A DNA stretch of 64,000 nucleotides from Sporichthya brevicatena (GCF_039525035.1 NZ_BAAAHE010000040.1:1-64000); one strand, 5' to 3'. Shown: positions 24,107 to 35,748, counted from the stretch's first letter. Numbers and translations: made by a program. Notes: a model not told the origin generated them from the sequence alone.

Positions 24107-24694
24107 TCAGTGGTGTTCGTGGCCGGGGGTGTCGCGCAGGACCCGGCCCGCCTTGCCGTGAGCCATCTCCGGGCTCAGGCGGAGCAGTGAGATCGAAGCG
24201 ACGTCGTAGACCTGGCGCGCACCGTGGGCGTCGCTGGGCAGGACGATGCGGGGACGCGTCAGCTTCTTGCCGTCCTCGGTCAGTGCGACGATCGCCCGCT
24301 TGTTCGCGAGCTCCGGGTCGATCTCGCCCCAGGCGATCGCGGAGAGGAACCCGTCGGTGGCCTGCACGAGGATCGCGTAGCGGAGCGGGTCGTGCCGGTC
24401 GGAGCTGAAGTTCGGCTCGACCGCGCGCAGGACGTCGAGCAGCAGCGGTCCGGTGTACCGATGCGTCTGGGGCCCGCCGCTGGTCCGGTAGGTCATCCGG
24501 ACCGCGCGTTGGTCGAACCGGGCCAGAGCCGCCCGGCTGATCGGGCCGCGGTCGCCCACGGCGCCCGTCACGGTGACGCCCTTGAGTTCGGCCGTCGAGC
24601 TGCCGGGGGAGTCGACGCTCGCGCTGCCGGGTGCCGCGGCGAACATGCCCACGGCAAGGACGCAGGCCACCACGACGGGGAGTGCTCGGGACAT
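24107..24694 (-). CDS. secreted molybdopterin-oxidoreductase-fold protein without the Mo-ligand Cys
   Basis: A 195-residue exported protein between the Mo-responsive regulator and modA. Residues 1-25 form a signal peptide. The mature part follows the sulfite-oxidase Mo-domain fold in outline: VTVTGAVGDRGPISRAALARF, HRYTGPLLLDVLRAV, ILVQATDGFLSAIAWGEI and VYDVASISLL at the end. The mature chain has no cysteine, so the usual thiolate ligand to molybdenum is missing; the tail ends in His (GHEHH). It may bind molybdate or a cofactor without redox catalysis, or be a degenerate enzyme. The function is unknown; the location in a mod operon is the strongest clue. Confidence 0.7.
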   Translation of the reverse strand: MSRALPVVVACVLAVGMFAAAPGSASVDSPGSSTAELKGVTVTGAVGDRGPISRAALARFDQRAVRMTYRTSGGPQTHRYTGPLLLDVLRAVEPNFSSDRHDPLRYAILVQATDGFLSAIAWGEIDPELANKRAIVALTEDGKKLTRPRIVLPSDAHGARQVYDVASISLLRLSPEMAHGKAGRVLRDTPGHEHH

Positions 24695-24744
24695 GGGGGA
24701 GCTCCAGCGGCTCGGTCCGGACCGTGCCGGCCCGGAGGTCGGGG

Positions 24745-25146
24745 TCAGTCGGCGTCGGCGAGCTCGACGATCACGTTGGTCGACTTGACCATCGCGATCG
24801 CGAGGACACCCGGTTCGAGGCCGAGGTCGTCGGCGGCCTCGCGGCTCATCAGCGAGACGATCCGGTAGGGCCCGCACTGCATCTCGACCTGGGCCATCAC
24901 GGTGTCGCGAACGACGTGGGTCACGATCCCGCGCATGCTGTTGCGGGCCGACGTGGTGACGGTCCGTTCGGGGTCGGGGTTCTCCGCCAGGGAGCGCGCG
25001 AACGCGGCGAGAGCGGCCCCGTCCACGGTCCGGTGTCCGTTGGCCTCGCGGGAGGCGGGCAGGCGGCCGCTGTCGGTCCAGCGGCGCACGGTGTCGGTGC
25101 TGACCCCCATCAGGTCAGCGACCTCGCTGATGCGAAACGTCGTCAC
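24745..25146 (-). CDS. Mo-responsive regulator: MerR-type HTH plus TOBE domain
   Basis: A 133-residue protein with an excisionase/MerR-like helix-turn-helix (ISEVADLMGVSTDTVRRWTDSGRLP, residues 6-30) joined to one molybdate-binding Mop/TOBE domain (MRGIVTHVV... to VKSTNVIVELA). It most likely senses molybdate or tungstate and controls the operon that it heads. The GTG start lies only 6 bases after a CATACT -10-like hexamer, so the message may be leaderless. It is the first gene of the run regulator, Moco-fold protein, modA, modB, modC, sppA. Confidence 0.88.
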   Translation of the reverse strand: MTTFRISEVADLMGVSTDTVRRWTDSGRLPASREANGHRTVDGAALAAFARSLAENPDPERTVTTSARNSMRGIVTHVVRDTVMAQVEMQCGPYRIVSLMSREAADDLGLEPGVLAIAMVKSTNVIVELADAD

Positions 25147-25152
25147 GACCCC

Positions 25153-25158
25153 AGTATG
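25153..25158 (-). promoter_or_regulatory. -10 element of the mod operon, probably leaderless
   Basis: On the minus strand CATACT ends 6 bases before the GTG of the regulator, so transcription would start at or next to the start codon. The same arrangement (CATAAT, 6 bases, GTG) is seen at the ArsR-SRPBCC gene at 40863. Confidence 0.5.
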
Positions 25159-25203
25159 GCAGATGCGAGGTATGTCTGGCGAGAGAGCCAGCCCCTGCCA
25201 AGC

Positions 25204-27408
25204 TCAGGCGGGAGGCCACCCCGTCGTGGTGGGGACCAACTCCGGCTCCTCCGGGGGAGGGGCAACCGGGAGGGTCTTGCCCGGCCGCGGGTGCGGTTCG
25301 AGGCGGAGCGGCTTGGCGATCCAGGCCGGGAGCCACCAGTTCCAGTCCCCGAACAGTGACACCAGGGCCGGCACGAGCACGGCGCGGACGATCGTCGCGT
25401 CGAGCAGGATGCCGATGCCGAGGCCGGTGGCGAGCACCTTGATCTCGGTGCCGGGGGAGGCCGCGAGGGCGACGAAGGCGAGGAACAGGATCAGCGCCGC
25501 GCCGGTGACGAGCCGTCCGGTCCGGGCCAGGCCCTCGATGACCGCGGTGTCCGTGTGCCCGGTCCGGTCGTACTCCTCCCGCATCCGGGCGAGGATGAAC
25601 ACCTCGTAGTCCATCGAGAGGCCGAAGAGGAACGCGAAGATCACCAGCGGCACCCAGAACGTGATCGCCCCGGTCGCCTCGATGTCGAAGATCTGCTCCG
25701 AGCCGTGGCCGTGCTGCCAGAACAGGACGGTCGCGCCGAACGTCGCGGCCACCGAGAAGATGTTCAGCACCACCGCCTTGAGCGGCAGCAGGATCGAGCG
25801 GAACGTCCGCACCAGCAGGATGAACGTCACCAGCGCGATCAGCGCCAGGCTGTACGGGAAGTTCTTGTAGACGGCGTCGATGTAGTCCTGGATCGTCGGG
25901 CCCGAACCGGAGAGGCCGACGACGCCGGGGATGTCCGCGAAGTTGGCCGCGAGCCGGTCGACGATGCCGGCCTCCGTCGTGTCGACGGTCTCGGCCGTGG
26001 GGATGACGTCGACGAGCACCGAGTCGCCGGTACGCCACTGCTCGTTCGCCGGGGCGAACGCGGCGTAGACGCCCGGGGTCGCCTCGGCGGCCGCGACCAC
26101 CTTGCCGGCGGACTCGTTCGCCTCCGGCCCGGTGATCAGCACCTCGATGGGGGAGACCACACCGGGGGCGACACCGCCGGCGTGCAGCGTCCGCAGGGCC
26201 TCATAGGCCGTGCCCCCGTTGGCCAGCGACTCGGTCCGGGCCTGCCCGATCTTGATGCCGAAGATCGGCGCGGTCAGCAACGCCAGGGCGAGGGTCGCGA
26301 GACCGGCGGCGAGCCACCGGGAGCGCACGATGCCACGGGCCCAGGCCGACCAGCCGCGGGACGGCTTGTCCTCGTGCCGGATCTTCGGCCAGTCGACGCG
26401 CGGCCCGATGCCGCCGAGGACGGCGGGCAGCAGCGTGCAGACCACGAGCGTGCTGATCAGCGGGATGAGCATGCCGCCGATGCCCATGCTCCGCAGCAGC
26501 GGCACGGGGATGACGAGCAGTGCGCACAGGCTGATCGCAACCGTGCCGGCGCTCGCGACCACGGCGTGGCCGGCGTACTTCATCGCGATGACGACGGCGT
26601 CGTGGTTGTCCCGGCCGTGAGCTCGTTCCTCACGCCATCGGTTGACGACGAGCAGGGAGTAGTCGATCGCGACCCCGAGGCCGACGAGTGCGATCAGGAA
26701 CTGCACGACGAAGCTGACGTCCATCACGTAGGTCGCGAGCAGCACGACCAGGAACGTGGTGAGGATCGAGACGGCGGCGATCAGCAGCGGGATGAACGCC
26801 AGCAGACTGGCGAACAGGAACAGCAGGACGGCCAGGGCACCGAGGCCACCGATCATCGTCTCGATGAACAGGCTCGACTCGCCCTCCTCGTCGCCTTCGC
26901 CCTCGGACAGCTTTCCGTAGCCGGTGGTCGCCCAGTCGATGTCGGTGTTCTCCATCGCCTCGTCGAGGGGCGGCTGGAGGTCCTCCCACGGGGCGTAGTC
27001 GAAGGAGGTGAACTCCTCCGGGTACACGTAGGCGAACATCGTCCGCCGGTCCTCGGTGAGGAACAGGTCCTCGTCGGCGGAGAAGTAGTCGGCGATCCGG
27101 CCGCCCGGAATGATCTCGCCGAGCTTCGCGAGGACGGGTTCGATGTCCGCGGCGCGATCGGGGATCGACTGCCCCTCCGGCACCGTCGCCGTCACGATGA
27201 TGGGGGTGTTCGAGGTTGGCCCGCCGTTGCCGAACCGCTCGAGCACGTCCTTCGACGTCTCGTAGCCCTGCTGGCCGGGCAGCGAGAAGTCGATGTTCAG
27301 CCGGTCCGGGACCTTGGCCGCCGTCATGCCGCCGATCACGAACATCAGCGCCCAGGCCAGGATGACGAGCCGCCGGTGCAGCAGCACGAAATGAGCGAGG
27401 CGTTCCAC
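25204..27408 (-). CDS. MMPL family RND-type transporter
   Basis: Large membrane exporter of 734 residues with two halves. Each half has one leading helix, an extracytoplasmic domain and a bundle of about five helices, for example LVILAWALMFVIGGM and FLIALVGLGVAIDYSLLVVNRWREE. The GVAIDYSLL and LSMDYEVFILARMREE stretches hold the proton-relay Asp-Tyr pairs typical of MmpL proteins. Family members export lipids or hydrophobic drugs. The GTG start at 27408 is preceded by a GGGGGGA stretch. No TetR regulator or accessory gene is adjacent, so the substrate cannot be inferred. Confidence 0.9.
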   Translation of the reverse strand: MERLAHFVLLHRRLVILAWALMFVIGGMTAAKVPDRLNIDFSLPGQQGYETSKDVLERFGNGGPTSNTPIIVTATVPEGQSIPDRAADIEPVLAKLGEIIPGGRIADYFSADEDLFLTEDRRTMFAYVYPEEFTSFDYAPWEDLQPPLDEAMENTDIDWATTGYGKLSEGEGDEEGESSLFIETMIGGLGALAVLLFLFASLLAFIPLLIAAVSILTTFLVVLLATYVMDVSFVVQFLIALVGLGVAIDYSLLVVNRWREERAHGRDNHDAVVIAMKYAGHAVVASAGTVAISLCALLVIPVPLLRSMGIGGMLIPLISTLVVCTLLPAVLGGIGPRVDWPKIRHEDKPSRGWSAWARGIVRSRWLAAGLATLALALLTAPIFGIKIGQARTESLANGGTAYEALRTLHAGGVAPGVVSPIEVLITGPEANESAGKVVAAAEATPGVYAAFAPANEQWRTGDSVLVDVIPTAETVDTTEAGIVDRLAANFADIPGVVGLSGSGPTIQDYIDAVYKNFPYSLALIALVTFILLVRTFRSILLPLKAVVLNIFSVAATFGATVLFWQHGHGSEQIFDIEATGAITFWVPLVIFAFLFGLSMDYEVFILARMREEYDRTGHTDTAVIEGLARTGRLVTGAALILFLAFVALAASPGTEIKVLATGLGIGILLDATIVRAVLVPALVSLFGDWNWWLPAWIAKPLRLEPHPRPGKTLPVAPPPEEPELVPTTTGWPPA

Positions 27409-27537
27409 GAGTCCCCCCAAGGACGACGTGACGACGGTAGAGGAGCGGTGTCGAGGATGGCGGCACGACGCTCTTCGTCGCATCCGGGTTTTCCCGGATT
27501 CCTCCCCGCAGCGTGTCCCGCAACCCGTCCCGGACGG

Positions 27538-28302
27538 TCAGGCGAAGGTGCGAACCAGGTCAAGCACGGCGGCGGCGTCCGGCCCGGTCGCGATCAGGCC
27601 GCTCTCGTCTCCGGGGATTCGCCGCGCCGCCACCTGACAGAACGTCATGGCGTCGCCGGTGACCGTGGTCACGGGGTCGCCGTCGGAGAAGGTCCAGGTC
27701 CCGCCCTCCGGGGTGGTCAGGACGACCGCCACCGGTCCGACCAGCGCCTGCCCGGCCTGGCTGAACGCGTAGGGGATCGTCCGCCAGGCCAGCCGGGCGA
27801 TGTGCCACATCCGCTCGCTGAACGGCTGCTCGACCCCGGCAGCGGGTGTGATGTCCCCGGTGTGGATCCAGCACTCGGCGAGGCGCGTGGTCGCGAGGGT
27901 GCGCGCCGGAAGCCGGCCGACCACCCAGGGCAGCGCCTCCTTGGGGTCCAGCCCGGCCAGGGTCGTCACCAGCGCGTCGGCGGTGTCCGACCACCGGGCG
28001 AGGAGGTCGGCGGGGGAGGCGCCGCGCTGAGCCTGCACGGCGCGGTCGGCGAGTGCGTCCATCGACTGCTCGCCGGCGTGCAGGGCGTCCAGGTCCCAGC
28101 CCGCCGCCCGGGCCGCGCCGTCGATGTCGCCCCGCGCGCTGCCGACCGCGACCTCGTCCGACTGGGCCAGGTGCAGCACGACGTCGGCGACGGACCAACC
28201 CGCACATCGCGACGGCGCGTCCCACTGGTCGGCCCGCAGGCCGCCCAGGACGGCGCGCAGCTCCGCGTGCTGGGCGGCGAGGTCGGTCGTGATCTGTTCC
28301 AT
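27538..28302 (-). CDS. TIGR03084/maleylpyruvate isomerase-like DinB-fold protein
   Basis: 254-residue protein beginning with the mycothiol-dependent maleylpyruvate-isomerase N-domain: H12 in LAAQHAELR, CAGWSVADVVLHLAQSDEV, and a later metal ligand in ECWIHTGDI. Such proteins bind a divalent metal and may use mycothiol, a thiol restricted to actinobacteria. The gene sits 13 bases upstream of an SDR gene on the same strand (order SelO, SDR, this gene). The reaction is unknown. Confidence 0.85.
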   Translation of the reverse strand: MEQITTDLAAQHAELRAVLGGLRADQWDAPSRCAGWSVADVVLHLAQSDEVAVGSARGDIDGAARAAGWDLDALHAGEQSMDALADRAVQAQRGASPADLLARWSDTADALVTTLAGLDPKEALPWVVGRLPARTLATTRLAECWIHTGDITPAAGVEQPFSERMWHIARLAWRTIPYAFSQAGQALVGPVAVVLTTPEGGTWTFSDGDPVTTVTGDAMTFCQVAARRIPGDESGLIATGPDAAAVLDLVRTFA

Positions 28303-28315
28303 CGAACCTCCGCAC

Positions 28316-29140
28316 TCAGGGAACGGCGAAGCCCGCGTCGACGGGGAGCGAGACGCCGGTGACGTACTTGGCCTCGTCGGAGACCAGCCAGGCGACCGCG
28401 CCCGCGATGTCCTCGGGCTGAAGGATCGTCACGTTCAGCAGGTTCCCGACGTCGGCCCCGCTCTCGGGCGGCGGCTTGTCGGCGAACAACGCGGCCATCG
28501 TGTCGTTGAGGACCATGGGCGTGGCCACGCCGCTGGGGTGGATCGTGTTGACGCGGATCGCGTGGGGCGCGAGCCACCGGGCCCAGGCGCGCATCAGCCC
28601 GACCTGACCGTGCTTGGCGGCGGTGTAGCCGTCGGCGGTGCCGTTGCCGCCGCCGGTCCTCCCGGACAGGCCCATCACGGAGCTGATCAACACGATCGCA
28701 CCGCCGTTGCCGGCCTCGATCATCGCCGGCGCGGCCGCGTGGACCGTGTTCCAGACACCGGTCAGGTTGACCGCGATCTGATCGGTGAACGCCTGCGGGT
28801 CGCCGATGTCCCAGGCCGGCAGCGCGATGCCCGCGTTCGCGACGACGATGTCGAGCCGGCCGAACTCGGCCACCCCCTGCGCCACCGCCGCCTTCATCGC
28901 CTCGACGTCGCGGACGTCGGCGGTGAGGCCGAGTGCGCGCCGGTCGGCCCGCTCGACGCCGGCCACCGTCTCGGCGAGTTCCGCCGGTGTGCCGAGCGGG
29001 TACCCGACACTCGGGATGTCCGCGCAGATGTCGAGGGCGAGGACGTCGGCGCCGTCCGCGGCCAGCCGGAGGGCGTGGGCGCGACCCATGCCGCGAGCCG
29101 CGCCGGTGATCAGAGCGACCTTGCCGTCCAGTCGTGCCAT
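28316..29140 (-). CDS. mycofactocin-type short-chain dehydrogenase
   Basis: SDR of 274 residues. The dinucleotide loop TGAARGMGRAHA, the DVRD motif, NAG (VVANAGIALP), the catalytic Ser in LISSVMG and YTAAKHG (YxxxK) are all present. The insertion ICADIPSVGYPLGTPAEL after the second strand is a signature of mycofactocin-coupled SDRs, whose NAD is bound very tightly. Substrates are secondary alcohols of many kinds. No mycofactocin biosynthesis genes are in the window. Confidence 0.88.
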   Translation of the reverse strand: MARLDGKVALITGAARGMGRAHALRLAADGADVLALDICADIPSVGYPLGTPAELAETVAGVERADRRALGLTADVRDVEAMKAAVAQGVAEFGRLDIVVANAGIALPAWDIGDPQAFTDQIAVNLTGVWNTVHAAAPAMIEAGNGGAIVLISSVMGLSGRTGGGNGTADGYTAAKHGQVGLMRAWARWLAPHAIRVNTIHPSGVATPMVLNDTMAALFADKPPPESGADVGNLLNVTILQPEDIAGAVAWLVSDEAKYVTGVSLPVDAGFAVP

Positions 29141-29150
29141 GCGGTGGAGC

Positions 29151-30623
29151 TTAGGTCCCGCAGAAGGTGACGTACTTCCCGCCGTTCGGGTCGGGCGCGG
29201 CGTACTCCTCGGCGCCCGGCTGCTCGGTGAACGGGTCGCGGACGATCTCGACCAGTTGCGTCACCGGGGCGAGATCGCCGCGCGTCGCCGCGGTGAGCGC
29301 CTCCTCGACCTTGTGGTTGCGCGGGATGTAGATCGGGTTGACGCGGTCCATCGCGTCGGCGTCGGGTTGCCGGGCGAGCCACCGCTCGGCCCAGGCGTCG
29401 AACGCGTCGCGGGCGAGGAACGCGTCCCGGGCTGGGGCGGGGTTGCCGCGTGCCGCCGAACTGAGCGACCGCCAGAACGAGGTCCAGTCGACGTGCTCCG
29501 TCGCCATCAGCTCGAGGAGGTCCTGAACCAGTTGGCCGTCCGCCTCCGGGTCCGACTCGGTCAGCCCCAGCTTCGCCAGGACTCCGGCCCGCCAGGCGTG
29601 GGCGAACCGGTCCGCGAACGTGTCGAGCACCGGCACCACGAGGTTGACGGCCTCGTCGGTGTCGCCGCCGAGCAGGGGGAGCAGGGCCTCGGCGAACCGG
29701 GAGAGGTTCCACAGGGTGATCGGAGGCTGGTTGGCGTACGCGTAGCGACCGCCCGAGTCGATCGAGGAGAACACGGTGCCGGGGTCGAAGGCGTCCAGAA
29801 ACGCGCAAGGCCCGTAGTCGATCGTCTCGCCGGAGATCGTGACGTTGTCCGTGTTCATCACGCCGTGCACGAACCCGAGGCACATCCAGCGGGCGACCAG
29901 CTCGGCCTGACGCGTCGTCACGGCGTCGAGCAGCGCCACGTACGGCTGCTCGGCCTGCGCCGCCTCCGGGTGGTGACGGGCGATCGCGTAGTCGGCGAGC
30001 CGCTGCAGCACCGTCTCGTCCCGCTTCGCGACGGTCAGGGCGGAGGCGTACTGGAAGCTGCCGACGCGCAGGTGGCTCGCGGCGATGCGGACGAGGACCG
30101 CACCGGGGAGCGCGCCCTCCTCGCGGTAGATCTGCTCGCCGGTGCCGAGGACCGCCAGCGCGCGGGTGGTCGGGACGCCGAGGGCGTGCATCGCCTCGCC
30201 GATCACGTACTCGCGCAGCATCGGGCCGACGGCCGCCTTGCCGTCGCCGCCCCGGGAGAACGGGGTGCGGCCGGACCCCTTCAGGTGCACGTCGCGCCGG
30301 TCGCCGCGGACATCGGTGAGTTCACCGAGCAACAGGGCGCGCCCGTCGCCGAGCCGGGGGGAGTACCCGCCGAACTGGTGGCCGGCGTAGCCCTGCGCGA
30401 TCGGCGTCGCCCCGTCGGGCAGTTCCGCGCCGAGGAAGAAGCGCACGCCTGCGGGGCTGCGCAGCCACTGCGGGTCGAGCCCGAGCTCGCGGGCGAGGTC
30501 GTCGTTCAACGCCAGCAGCGACGGCGACGGGAACTCCGCGGCCTGCCAGGCGACGTAGAGGCCCTCGAGGTCCCGCGCGAACGAGTTCTCGAGCCGGATG
30601 TCGGGCGCCGCGACGGAAGTCAT
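29151..30623 (-). CDS. selO: SelO/YdiU protein adenylyltransferase
   Basis: Pseudokinase that AMPylates proteins; 490 residues, as usual. Signatures include [41 protein letters not shown] and [22 protein letters not shown], where Asn and Asp coordinate the metal. The C-terminus ends YVTFCGT; animal and some bacterial forms carry selenocysteine near this place, whereas here it is cysteine. It starts at ATG 30623. The gene directly precedes the SDR on the same strand with a 10-base gap. Confidence 0.95.
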   Translation of the reverse strand: MTSVAAPDIRLENSFARDLEGLYVAWQAAEFPSPSLLALNDDLARELGLDPQWLRSPAGVRFFLGAELPDGATPIAQGYAGHQFGGYSPRLGDGRALLLGELTDVRGDRRDVHLKGSGRTPFSRGGDGKAAVGPMLREYVIGEAMHALGVPTTRALAVLGTGEQIYREEGALPGAVLVRIAASHLRVGSFQYASALTVAKRDETVLQRLADYAIARHHPEAAQAEQPYVALLDAVTTRQAELVARWMCLGFVHGVMNTDNVTISGETIDYGPCAFLDAFDPGTVFSSIDSGGRYAYANQPPITLWNLSRFAEALLPLLGGDTDEAVNLVVPVLDTFADRFAHAWRAGVLAKLGLTESDPEADGQLVQDLLELMATEHVDWTSFWRSLSSAARGNPAPARDAFLARDAFDAWAERWLARQPDADAMDRVNPIYIPRNHKVEEALTAATRGDLAPVTQLVEIVRDPFTEQPGAEEYAAPDPNGGKYVTFCGT

Positions 30624-30651
30624 GGGCCGAGGCTACGTCCGCGGAGGGGAC

Positions 30652-30939
30652 TCAGCGGTTACGGCCGGCGTAGCGCTCCTCACGGCGGCGGGCCAGCAGC
30701 GCGAGCGGGTCGTTGTGCGGGTTCAGCTGGGGCGGGCCCCAGATGGTGAATACCCCGCGCTTGATCCGGTAGGAGATCCGCCACGGGATGTCCTCGTACC
30801 AGCGGGGCTGGTACGTGCCCGGCGCGAGCTGGCGGGCGCTGATCACCGCCGCCTTCGGCTCCTTCTTCACGATCGGAGCCGTGCGGTTGTCCTGGTAGAG
30901 CGCGTTGCTCTTCCCGTGCTCGTCAGCGTCGTTCGCCAT
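30652..30939 (-). CDS. small conserved-type protein of unknown function
   Basis: A basic 95-residue protein, predicted soluble, with no signal peptide or membrane helix. It holds aromatic-rich stretches (YQPRWYEDIPWRISYRIKRG, then FTIWGPPQLNPH) and an Arg-rich end. I do not recognise it. It is immediately upstream of selO on the same strand and is divergent from a MarR gene; the 84-base region between them includes a small palindrome at 30954-30964. Confidence 0.65.
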   Translation of the reverse strand: MANDADEHGKSNALYQDNRTAPIVKKEPKAAVISARQLAPGTYQPRWYEDIPWRISYRIKRGVFTIWGPPQLNPHNDPLALLARRREERYAGRNR

Positions 30940-30953
30940 GGCTACATAGTACT

Positions 30954-30964
30954 CTAATGATTAG
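30954..30964. promoter_or_regulatory. small palindrome, possible MarR operator
   Basis: CTAATGATTAG is a palindrome apart from its central base, within an A/T-rich patch between the divergent small gene and marR. MarR proteins often bind such short A/T-rich palindromes close to their own promoter. Direct proof is lacking. Confidence 0.35.
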
Positions 30965-31023
30965 TGCCCTAACAAAATGGGGTGCATCACAGCCGACCCG
31001 GTCGACGAGGCCGCAGGGGAGAC

Positions 31024-31521
31024 ATGACGACGCACGCGCCCGAGGGAGTGAACGGGACGGTCGACCGGGCCGACATCGACCTGGGGGAGAACCCGCTCGC
31101 GCTGGATCGGCAGGTCTGCTTCGCCCTGGCGGTGGCGTCGCGGTCGGTGATCGGCATCTACCGTCCGCTGCTCGAACCCCTCGGCCTGACGCACCCGCAG
31201 TACCTGGTGATGCTCGCGCTCTGGGACCGGGAGCCCCGGACAGTGAAGGACATCGGCGCGACGCTGCGGCTGGAGCCGGCGACGCTCTCTCCGATGCTCA
31301 AGCGGCTGGAGTCGCTCGGCTACATCAGCCGCCGCCGGAACACGGAGGACGAACGAGCCCTGTCCGTCGAGCTGACGGCCACCGGACGGGCGCTGCGCGC
31401 CGAGGCGGAGAAGATCCCCTACGCGGTCGTACGCCGCCTCGGGGTCGGCGTGGAGGACCTGATGGCGCTGCACGCCGCGCTCGGCCAGGTCATCACCGCG
31501 GCCGAACGAATCCCCGACTGA
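31024..31521 (+). CDS. MarR family transcriptional regulator
   Basis: 165-residue winged-helix regulator. The core (LDRQVCFALAVASRSVIGIYRPLLEPLGLTHPQYLVMLALWD) leads to the recognition helix ATLSPMLKRLESLGYISRRR, with wing residues DERALSVELTATG. GGGGAG precedes ATG 31024. MarR proteins usually repress drug-response or redox genes and release DNA on binding small phenolic or oxidising compounds. It leads a run of same-strand genes (AraC, VOC, UvrA-like) that could be its regulon. Confidence 0.92.
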   Translation: MTTHAPEGVNGTVDRADIDLGENPLALDRQVCFALAVASRSVIGIYRPLLEPLGLTHPQYLVMLALWDREPRTVKDIGATLRLEPATLSPMLKRLESLGYISRRRNTEDERALSVELTATGRALRAEAEKIPYAVVRRLGVGVEDLMALHAALGQVITAAERIPD

Positions 31522-31549
31522 GCCAGGTTCGCGCCGTACGATCCCGCAG

Positions 31550-32011
31550 GTGAGCACGCCCGCCGAGGAGCAGCGACTGCGGGACCTCGTGCTGCTCCGC
31601 AAGGTCCGCGACCGGATGGATCGGGAGTACGCCCGTCCGCTGAACGTCGAGGAGCTGGCCCGCGGCGTCCACATGTCCGCCGGGCACCTGAGCCGTGAGT
31701 TCAAGCGGGCCTACGGGGAGTCTCCGTACTCGTATCTGATGACGCGCCGGATCGAACGGGCGATGACGCTGCTCCGGCTCACGGACCGCAGCGTCACCGA
31801 CATCTGCTTCGCGGTGGGGTGCTCGTCCCTCGGCACGTTCAGCACCCGGTTCACCGAACTGGTGGGGGTGCCGCCGAGCGTCTACCGGCGGGACAGCGCG
31901 CCGGCGGCGGACGCCATGCCGCCCTGCGTCGCACGTACGGTCACCCGGCCGGTCCGCGTCAGGCCGGTCAGGAATCAAGAAGCACCCACGGGGGAGTCGC
32001 GGACAGCATGA
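31550..32011 (+). CDS. AraC family regulator, DNA-binding domain only
   Basis: 153 residues: a two-HTH AraC domain (residues about 15-120; LNVEELARGVHMSAGHLSREFKRAYGESPYSYL and SVTDICFAVGCSSLGTFSTRFTELVG) and a short tail. No sensor domain is attached, resembling MarA/SoxS-type activators. It begins at GTG 31550 and overlaps the following VOC gene by ATGA. Coupling to that gene suggests it controls it. Confidence 0.9.
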   Translation: MSTPAEEQRLRDLVLLRKVRDRMDREYARPLNVEELARGVHMSAGHLSREFKRAYGESPYSYLMTRRIERAMTLLRLTDRSVTDICFAVGCSSLGTFSTRFTELVGVPPSVYRRDSAPAADAMPPCVARTVTRPVRVRPVRNQEAPTGESRTA

Positions 32012-32427
32012 GTGCCATGGACATCACCATCTGCGCCACCTTCCTCCCGCACAACGACGCCGACGCCGCACTGGCGTTCTACCGCGACCTGCTGGGCTTC
32101 GAGCTCCGCAACGACGTGGGCTACGAGGGCCTGCGCTGGCTCACCGTCGGCCCGCCCAACCAGCCCGAGGTCAACATCGTCCTGCACCCGCCCGGCGCGG
32201 ACCCGGGCGTCACCGACGAGGAGCGCCGGGTCATCGCCGAGATGATGGCGAAGGGGACCTACGGCGCGATCATGTTCGCGACGAAGGACCTCGACGGCGT
32301 CTTCGCCAAGCTCGAGGCCGGGGGTGCCGACATCATGCAGGAGCCCATCGAGCAGGCCTGGGGCTCGCGTGACTGTGCCGTCCGCGACCCCGCGGGCAAC
32401 ACGGTCCGCATCCAGCAGATCGGCTGA
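32008..32427 (+). CDS. VOC family (glyoxalase/bleomycin resistance-like) protein
   Basis: 139-residue vicinal oxygen chelate protein of two beta-alpha-beta-beta-beta modules: [21 protein letters not shown] in the first and [21 protein letters not shown] in the second. Family members sequester antibiotics or catalyse isomerisation or dioxygenation with a metal. Its place behind a stand-alone AraC gene and before a UvrA-like ABC protein is a common actinobacterial arrangement linked to drug tolerance. Confidence 0.88.
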   Translation: MSAMDITICATFLPHNDADAALAFYRDLLGFELRNDVGYEGLRWLTVGPPNQPEVNIVLHPPGADPGVTDEERRVIAEMMAKGTYGAIMFATKDLDGVFAKLEAGGADIMQEPIEQAWGSRDCAVRDPAGNTVRIQQIG

Positions 32428-32462
32428 CCGAACGACGACGTCCAGGAAGGCGACCACCCCGT

Positions 32463-34862
<2,400 letters not shown>

Positions 34863-34863
34863 G

Positions 34864-35748
34864 TCAGATACCCGCCGCCGTCCGCCAGCGGCCGGGCGCC
34901 AGACCGTGGTGGGCGCGGAACCGCCGACTGAAGTACGTGGGGTCGGTGTATCCGACCTGCGCGGCGACGGCCTCGACGGTCAGGTCCGTCTCCAGGAGGA
35001 GTTCCCGGGCTGCCGCCATGCGGCGTTCGTGGATCCAGTCCAGAACGGTGCGCCCGGTCCGTTGGCGAACGAGCGTCGTCAGGTACGTCGGGGTCAGGGC
35101 GACGGCGGCCGCGACGTCGGACGTGCTCAGCGGCTCCGCGTACCTGGCGTCGATGAGTTCGAAGACCTGCGCGAGCACCGTCTCGCCCTGGTGGCGCAGA
35201 CCGGCGGCGTGGGGAGCAGCGAAGCGAGCGAGGTCGATCAGCGTCACGTGGAGCAGCGCGGAGAGGACCTCCTCCCAGCCGTCGATGCGCTCGGCGTGCT
35301 CGCGCTCCATCTCGCGCATCCGTGCGACCCATTCGTCGTGCCGGTCCGGCGGCACCCGCAGGTGCGCGTGTCGGGGGCCCCGGCCGGCGCGGACGAACGG
35401 CGTGAGCAGGGGATTGGACCACCACAGCCGGCCGGTCGTCCGCGCCCGGTTGGAGGCGGTCGCGTCCACCGTGATGACCGACGCGGCGTCGAACTCGATC
35501 GCCCAGCCGCGTGCGCCCGCGATTCCGCTCGCGTCGTGGACGACCCCGGGCGTCACGAGCAGCACGTCGCCGGCGGCGACGTCGAAGGCCACGTCGCCGA
35601 GTCGGTCCACGCCGGAGCCCTCGGCGTAGAACATCAGCTCGAGGTTTCCGTGCCGGTGCGGGCCCAGCAGAACGCGATGGTGCGTCGCGTCGAAGGGGAG
35701 TACCCGTACCCCAGGATCCCCCGTCCCCGTGTGACGGGCCGTCAGCAA
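34864..35748 (-). CDS. AraC family regulator with cupin sensor
   Basis: 294 residues: an N-terminal cupin-like sensor (HHRVLLGPHRHGNLELMFYAEG, residues about 20-50) and a C-terminal AraC DNA-binding domain (LSTSDVAAAVALTPTYLTTLVRQRTGRTVLDWI, then VEAVAAQVGYTDPTYFSRRFRAHHGLAPGRWR). The full-length architecture suggests response to a small ligand, often a sugar. No obvious target gene is adjacent on its side; the only neighbour is the short membrane protein upstream. Confidence 0.92.
   Translation of the reverse strand: MLTARHTGTGDPGVRVLPFDATHHRVLLGPHRHGNLELMFYAEGSGVDRLGDVAFDVAAGDVLLVTPGVVHDASGIAGARGWAIEFDAASVITVDATASNRARTTGRLWWSNPLLTPFVRAGRGPRHAHLRVPPDRHDEWVARMREMEREHAERIDGWEEVLSALLHVTLIDLARFAAPHAAGLRHQGETVLAQVFELIDARYAEPLSTSDVAAAVALTPTYLTTLVRQRTGRTVLDWIHERRMAAARELLLETDLTVEAVAAQVGYTDPTYFSRRFRAHHGLAPGRWRTAAGI

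Noticed and set aside
25555-28362. Very long open frame on the plus strand opposite the MMPL and DinB-like genes
   Set aside because: It is antisense to well-recognised genes, is Arg/Gly/Asp-rich with no domain pattern, and arises from GC bias; the same is true for 302-1834 (-) and 59858-63346 (+).
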